Of a stretch of DNA of 10,746 bases, positions 4,573 through 10,746 are shown in pieces. The number at the start of each line of letters is the position of its first letter. Within the stretch, counting starts at the first letter, position 1. The stretch comes from Actinomycetes bacterium (GTDB taxonomy: Bacteria > Actinomycetota > Actinomycetes > Actinomycetales > Cellulomonadaceae), in NCBI GenBank assembly GCA_023424135.1, contig JAFAEH010000117.1:1-10746 (forward strand), read 5' to 3'. The notes under the pieces were generated by a model. It did not search any database. It was not told the DNA's origin and worked only from the letters and a program-made list of their open reading frames with translations. A program made the translations under genes and the position numbers.

Positions 4573-6714
4573 ATGGTCCCCACCGACGTCGTGAGCCCGC
4601 AGGTCGACCGCGAGGCGCTGCACGCGCAGGCGCAGGAGGTGCTGCGCGCGCTCGTCGGACGCGACGACGTCTCCCTGCACGCCGACCAGTGGCAGGCCGT
4701 CGAGGCGCTCGTCGCGGACCGCCGTCGCGTCCTGGTCGTGCAGCGCACGGGGTGGGGCAAGTCCGCGGTCTACTTCGTCGCGACCGCGCTCCTGCGCCGC
4801 GGGGCCGCCGGGCCACGCCGGGGTGCCACGATCATCGTCTCGCCCCTGCTGGCGCTCATGCGCAACCAGGTCGAGGCCGCACGGCGCGCCGGGATCGCCG
4901 CCGAGACGCTCAACTCCGCGAACCAGCAGGAGTGGGACGACGTGCACGCGCGGATCGCGGCGGGTGAGGTCGACGTGCTGCTCGTGTCCCCCGAGCGGCT
5001 GAACAACCCGGGGTTCCGCGACGAGGTGCTGCCGCGCCTGGCGGCCGACGCGGGGCTCGTCGTCGTCGACGAGGCGCACTGCGTGTCCGACTGGGGGCAC
5101 GACTTCCGCCCCGACTACCGGCGGATCCGCACGCTGCTGTCGGACCTGCCCGCGGGCATCCCGGTGCTCGCGACGACCGCGACGGCCAACGCGCGCGTCA
5201 CCGCGGACGTGGCCGAGCAGCTCGCCGTCGGCGACGACGACGCGACGCTCGTGCTGCGCGGCACGCTCGACCGGCCGTCGCTGCGCCTGCAGGTCACGCC
5301 GCTGCCGGACGTCGCGACCCGCCTGGCGTGGCTCGCCTCGACGCTCCCGACGCTCGAGGGGTCGGGCATCGTCTACTGCCTGACGGTCGCGGCCGTCGAG
5401 CAGGTCACCGAGCACCTGCGTGCGGCCGGGCTGGACGTGCGCGGCTACACCGGGCAGACCGACCCGACGGAGCGTGAGCAAGCCGAGGCCGACCTGCTCG
5501 CGAACCGCGTCAAAGCCCTGGTCGCGACGTCCGCGCTCGGGATGGGGTACGACAAGCCCGACCTGGGGTTCGTCGTGCACGTCGGCGCGCCCTCCTCGCC
5601 CATCGCGTACTACCAGCAGGTCGGCCGTGCCGGGCGTGCGACGGCCCGTGCGGACGTGGTCCTGCTGCCCGGTCACGACGACCAGGCGATCTGGGAGTGG
5701 TTCGCGTCGACGGCGTTCCCGCCGGAGGACCAGGTGCGCGCGACGCTCGCGGCGCTCGACGCGCACGGCACGCTGTCGACCGCGGGGCTCGAGACGTTCG
5801 TGTCCCTGCGTCGCTCGCGCCTCGAGGGCATGCTCAAGGTCCTCGACGTCGACGGGGCCGTGCGGCGCGTACGCGGCGGGTGGGAGTCCACGGGCCGACC
5901 CTGGTCGTACGACGCCGAGCGGTACGCTCGTGTCACGGCGGCACGCCGTGCCGAGCAGCGCACGATGCTCGACTACCAGGCGACCGACGGCTGTCGCATG
6001 GCGTTCCTGCGGGCCTCGCTCGACGACCCGGACCTCCCGGACGCGTGGCGATGCGGACGCTGCGACCGGTGCACGGGCACGGGGGTCGGCGCGCTCCCCG
6101 ACGCCGGTGCGGTCGAGCACGCGCGCGACCTGCTCGCCGTCCCGGGCGAGCCCGTCACGGCGCGCCGGCAGTGGCCGTCCGGGCTGTCCGCGCTCGGGCT
6201 CGACCTCAAGGGACGCATCCCCGCCGACGAGCAGGTCGCCGAGGGCCGGGCGGTCGGACGTCTCGACGCGCTCGGGTGGGGCGGTCCGCTGCGTGAGGCG
6301 CTGCGTGAGCAGGTCCCCGCCGAGCTGCCGGTGAACCTGCGCGCGCCGGTGCGCGAGACCCTCGAGGCGTGGGCGCCCGGCGTCGACGCGGTGGTGGCGG
6401 TGGCCTCGGAGAGCCGCGGGGCGCTCGTCGAGCACCTCGCGGCCGGTACGGCCCGGCTGCTGGGTGTCCCACTGCTGGGTGCCGTGCTGCCCACGGGCAC
6501 GCCGTCACGGCACGACGTGAACTCGGCCCAGCGCCTCGCGGACGTGCTGCGCCACCTCGACCTGCCGCCCGACGTCGCGGGCGCCGTCGAGGGACGACGC
6601 GTGCTGCTCGTCGACGACCGCACCGACACCGGCTGGACGCTCACCGTCGCGGGACGTCTGCTGCGCCGCGCCGGCGCCGTGGACGTCCTGCCGTTCGTCC
6701 TCGGCGTCGGCTGA
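4573..6714 (+). CDS. RecQ-type DNA helicase fused to a phosphoribosyltransferase-like domain
   Basis: The 713-residue protein has a complete superfamily 2 helicase core: Q-motif region DQWQAV (38-43), Walker A QRTGWGKS (57-64), PLLALMRNQV (91-100), VVDEAHCVSDWGHDFRP (164-180; DEAH plus the aromatic-rich loop diagnostic of RecQ), ATTATA (200-205) and motif VI QQVGRAGR (348-355). A zinc site follows with Cys474, 494, 497 and 500. About 119 residues separate motif VI from the first Cys, and residues 385-440 look like a winged helix (LEGMLKVLDVDGAVRRV within it). There is no HRDC domain. Residues about 560-713 instead resemble a type I phosphoribosyltransferase fold, with PRPP-loop-like VLLVDDRTDTGWTL at 677-690. 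The expected activity is ATP-driven 3'-5' DNA unwinding in repair or recombination; the role of the extra domain is unknown. The gene is divergent from hisC and convergent with hisD. ATG is chosen for the homologous start region and the promoter spacing. Confidence 0.92.
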   Translation: MVPTDVVSPQVDREALHAQAQEVLRALVGRDDVSLHADQWQAVEALVADRRRVLVVQRTGWGKSAVYFVATALLRRGAAGPRRGATIIVSPLLALMRNQVEAARRAGIAAETLNSANQQEWDDVHARIAAGEVDVLLVSPERLNNPGFRDEVLPRLAADAGLVVVDEAHCVSDWGHDFRPDYRRIRTLLSDLPAGIPVLATTATANARVTADVAEQLAVGDDDATLVLRGTLDRPSLRLQVTPLPDVATRLAWLASTLPTLEGSGIVYCLTVAAVEQVTEHLRAAGLDVRGYTGQTDPTEREQAEADLLANRVKALVATSALGMGYDKPDLGFVVHVGAPSSPIAYYQQVGRAGRATARADVVLLPGHDDQAIWEWFASTAFPPEDQVRATLAALDAHGTLSTAGLETFVSLRRSRLEGMLKVLDVDGAVRRVRGGWESTGRPWSYDAERYARVTAARRAEQRTMLDYQATDGCRMAFLRASLDDPDLPDAWRCGRCDRCTGTGVGALPDAGAVEHARDLLAVPGEPVTARRQWPSGLSALGLDLKGRIPADEQVAEGRAVGRLDALGWGGPLREALREQVPAELPVNLRAPVRETLEAWAPGVDAVVAVASESRGALVEHLAAGTARLLGVPLLGAVLPTGTPSRHDVNSAQRLADVLRHLDLPPDVAGAVEGRRVLLVDDRTDTGWTLTVAGRLLRRAGAVDVLPFVLGVG

Positions 6715-6720
6715 CGCCGG

Positions 6721-6749
6721 CCGACGGGCCGCGGACGGCAACCCGTCGG
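6721..6749. terminator. Stem-loop between convergent recQ-like gene and hisD
   Basis: CCGACGGG (6721-6728) pairs perfectly with CCCGTCGG (6742-6749) across a 13-base loop. It fills most of the 42-base gap between the two stop codons, so it could end transcription from both sides. There is no T tract on either strand, as is frequent for actinobacterial terminators. Confidence 0.6.
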
Positions 6750-6756
6750 GCGAGGC

Positions 6757-8079
6757 TCAGAACCGCGCGCGGACCGCCTCGCCGTGCGCAGGCAGGCCCT
6801 CGGCGTCGGCGAGCGCGACGACCCGGTCGGCGACGGCCGCCAGCGCGTCGGCGTCGTACTCGACGACCTGCACGGCCCGCAGGAACGAGTGCACCCCGAG
6901 GCCGCTGGCGAAGTGCGCGCAACCACCGGTGGGCAGCACGTGGTTGGAGCCCGCCATGTAGTCACCGAGGGACACGGGCGACCACGGGCCCACGAACACG
7001 GCCCCCGCGCTCGTCACGCGCTGTGCCCATGCCGCCGCGTCGACGGTCTGGATCTCCAGGTGCTCGGCCCCGTAGGCGTTGACCACGTCGAGCCCCGCGT
7101 CGAGGTCGTCGACGAGGACGATCGCCGACTGCGAGCCCCGCAGCGCCGCCGCGACGCGGTCGCGGTTGGGTGTCACCTCGACCCGGTCGACGAGCTTGGC
7201 CTCGACCGCGCCCGCGAGCTCGACGGACGGTGTGACGAGCACGGCGGCGGCGAGCGGGTCGTGCTCGGCCTGCGAGACGAGGTCGGCGGCGACGTGCACG
7301 GGATCGGCCGTCCGGTCGGCGAGGATCGCAATCTCCGTCGGTCCCGCCTCGGCGTCGATGCCGACGAGGCCGCGCACGAGCCGCTTGGCCGCGGCGACGT
7401 ACACGTTGCCGGGCCCGGTGATGACGTCCACGGGCTCGCACAGCGTCGCGCCGTCGACGTCCTCGCTGCCGGCCGCGCCGTACGCGAGCATCGCGACGGC
7501 CTGCGCGCCTCCTGCGGCGTACACCTCGTCGACCCCGAGCAGCGCGCACGTCGCGAGCACGACCGGGTCCGGCAGCCCGTCGCGGTCCTTCTGCGGCGGG
7601 GAGACCACGGCGAGCGAGCCGACGCCGGCCTCCTGCGCCGCGACGACGTTCATCACGACCGAGGACGGGTACACGGCCAGGCCGCCGGGCACGTACAGCC
7701 CGACGCGACGCACGGGGATCCACCGCTGGCGCACGTGCGCGCCCGGGGCGAGCTCGACGGCGAGGTCGGCGGGCACCTGCGCCGCGTGCACCTGCCGGAC
7801 GCGTGCGATCGTCTCCTCGAGCGCCGCACGCACCTGCGGGTCGAGCGCACCGACCGCCGCCGCCACGACGTCGGCGGGGACACGCACGTGCGCGGGGCGC
7901 ACACCGTCGAAGCGCTCGGCCAGGTCCCGCAGCGCGGCGGCGCCGCGCGACCGCACGTCCTCGAGGATCGGGGCGACCACGGCCGTGGCGTGCTCGACGT
8001 CGAGCTCGGCACGGGGCAGCTCGTCGAGCAGCTCACGACGCGTCAGGGTGCGACCACGCAGGTCGATCCGGGAGATCAC
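6757..8079 (-). CDS. hisD: HisD, histidinol dehydrogenase
   Basis: The 440-residue enzyme oxidises histidinol to histidine in two NAD-dependent steps. Recognisable segments are VGLYVPGG (126-133), CEPVDVITGPGNVYV (214-228), AGPTEI (245-250), SQAEHDP (269-275), GAEHLEI (337-343), LGDYMAGSNHVLPTGG (371-386) and the C-terminal LPAHGEAV (429-436). The zinc ligands by family alignment are Gln270, His273, Asp373 and His432, and the catalytic pair is Glu339-His340; all are present. The frame extends 35 codons upstream to an ATG at 8184, but homology begins at ISRIDLRG. A TAGACT element ends seven bases before the GTG at 8079, so I use that start. No Shine-Dalgarno is present. It is the first his gene by orientation but is separated from hisC by the oppositely transcribed recQ-like gene, so it must be its own transcript. 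Confidence 0.96.
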   Translation of the reverse strand: MISRIDLRGRTLTRRELLDELPRAELDVEHATAVVAPILEDVRSRGAAALRDLAERFDGVRPAHVRVPADVVAAAVGALDPQVRAALEETIARVRQVHAAQVPADLAVELAPGAHVRQRWIPVRRVGLYVPGGLAVYPSSVVMNVVAAQEAGVGSLAVVSPPQKDRDGLPDPVVLATCALLGVDEVYAAGGAQAVAMLAYGAAGSEDVDGATLCEPVDVITGPGNVYVAAAKRLVRGLVGIDAEAGPTEIAILADRTADPVHVAADLVSQAEHDPLAAAVLVTPSVELAGAVEAKLVDRVEVTPNRDRVAAALRGSQSAIVLVDDLDAGLDVVNAYGAEHLEIQTVDAAAWAQRVTSAGAVFVGPWSPVSLGDYMAGSNHVLPTGGCAHFASGLGVHSFLRAVQVVEYDADALAAVADRVVALADAEGLPAHGEAVRARF

Positions 8080-8086
8080 GGTCCCG

Positions 8087-8092
8087 AGTCTA
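8087..8092 (-). promoter_or_regulatory. Predicted -10 element for leaderless hisD
   Basis: The minus strand reads TAGACT, seven bases before the hisD GTG, in the context CCTAGACTCGGG that is identical to the hisC promoter over 12 bases. It lies in the 112-base divergent region (8080-8191) shared with the S4 gene. A leaderless start leaves no room for an attenuator or T-box leader. Confidence 0.55.
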
Positions 8093-8179
8093 GGACGGCC
8101 GGTGCGGTCGCCCGGGTCGGTGTCCCAGGCGCCGGACGGCGCACGGGACGCGCACGCTCGCCGTGGACACGAGCGCTGC

Positions 8180-8185
8180 CACACT
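8180..8185 (+). promoter_or_regulatory. Predicted -10 element for leaderless S4 gene
   Basis: CACACT ends six bases before the GTG at 8192, matching the xAxxxT pattern of the other elements with one base less spacing. No Shine-Dalgarno lies between them. Confidence 0.4.
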
Positions 8186-8191
8186 GGACCC

Positions 8192-8416
8192 GTGACTCAG
8201 CACGACGAGCCCATCCGCCTGGGCCAGTTCCTCAAGCTCGTGGGCCTCGCCGAGACCGGCGGCCACGCGCGCGCCCTGCTCGACGACGACGCCGTGACGG
8301 TCAACGGCGAGCCCGAGGCGCGACGCGGTCGCCAGCTGCGGCCCGGCGACGTCGTCGACGTCGACCTGCCCGGCGGTCCGCAGCGCGCGGTCGTCGAGCT
8401 CGACGACGACGAGTGA
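8192..8416 (+). CDS. Small S4-domain RNA-binding protein (YbcJ/YaaA type)
   Basis: This 74-residue protein consists of almost nothing but one S4 domain. Residues 7-60 read PIRLGQFLKLVGLAETGGHA, then the loop ARALLDDDAVTVNGEPE and the turn RRGRQLRPGDVVDVDL. VTVNGE, RRGRQL and PGDVV are the hallmarks of stand-alone S4 proteins of the YbcJ/YaaA type, which bind structured RNA and are linked to ribosome or RNA metabolism. It ends with an acidic tail (VVELDDDE). The exact target is unknown. The GTG start is supported by the domain beginning within ten residues and by the CACACT element just upstream. The gene is divergent from hisD, and its stop lies only six bases from the dnaE stop on the opposite strand. 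Confidence 0.9.
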   Translation: MTQHDEPIRLGQFLKLVGLAETGGHARALLDDDAVTVNGEPEARRGRQLRPGDVVDVDLPGGPQRAVVELDDDE

Positions 8417-8422
8417 CCCTGG

Positions 8423-10746
<2,324 letters not shown>

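Noticed and set aside
4417..6435. Continuous minus-strand frame extending hisC upstream through the whole helicase gene
   Set aside because: It is antisense to a gene with complete RecQ motifs, has low-complexity Arg/Gly-rich sequence, and the HisC family starts near 4416 with a promoter-like element there. Long antisense frames are expected at this GC content.
6250..6714. Separate comF-like gene downstream of the helicase
   Set aside because: The PRT-like segment is in the same open frame with no stop after the zinc site and no promoter or Shine-Dalgarno, so it is a domain of the helicase protein.
8080..8184. Upstream ATG extension of hisD
   Set aside because: The 35 extra residues have no similarity to HisD, and the -10-like element lies inside this stretch.
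8080..8191. T-box riboswitch or his attenuator upstream of hisD
   Set aside because: There is no run of His codons, no T-box-like sequence and, with a leaderless start, no leader to contain one.

Overview
The window is chromosomal housekeeping sequence from a very GC-rich actinobacterium. Third codon positions are almost all G or C, GTG starts are common, and the bifunctional HisA/TrpF isomerase PriA is present. Gene order and protein sequences suggest a Micrococcales lineage such as Cellulomonadaceae, but that placement is inferred from memory of family sequences and not from a search. No mobile element, CRISPR array, rRNA or tRNA was seen.

Layout, left to right. On the minus strand, positions 1-4416 hold a histidine-biosynthesis cluster that reads hisC, hisB, an unknown 159-residue protein, hisH, priA and an SseB-family protein cut by the window edge. 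The hisC-hisB and hisB-unknown junctions overlap by four bases (ATGA and GTGA). hisH follows a 114-base gap with its own promoter-like element, and priA has a good Shine-Dalgarno. On the plus strand, 4573-6714 encodes an unusual RecQ-type helicase with a phosphoribosyltransferase-like C-terminal domain. It is divergent from hisC and convergent with hisD (minus, 6757-8079), so it splits hisD from the rest of the cluster. A small S4 RNA-binding protein (plus, 8192-8416) is divergent from hisD. The last 2.3 kb is the C-terminal two thirds of the replicative DNA polymerase III alpha subunit DnaE (minus, running off the right edge).

How the genes work together. HisB, HisC and HisD catalyse late steps of histidine synthesis. 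HisH supplies ammonia for the HisF reaction (hisF is not in the window), and PriA carries out the ProFAR isomerisation plus, by family knowledge, the TrpF step of tryptophan synthesis. The phosphatase, hisG, hisE, hisI and hisF are not present here.

The most notable signals are the RecQ helicase-phosphoribosyltransferase fusion embedded in the his locus; a recurring -10-like hexamer exactly 6-7 nt before the start codons of hisD, hisC, hisH, recQ and the S4 gene, indicating leaderless mRNAs; near-identical core promoters (16 of 18 bases) at hisC and hisD that could co-regulate the split cluster; and the unknown protein translationally coupled to hisB. Otherwise the region is ordinary core genome.
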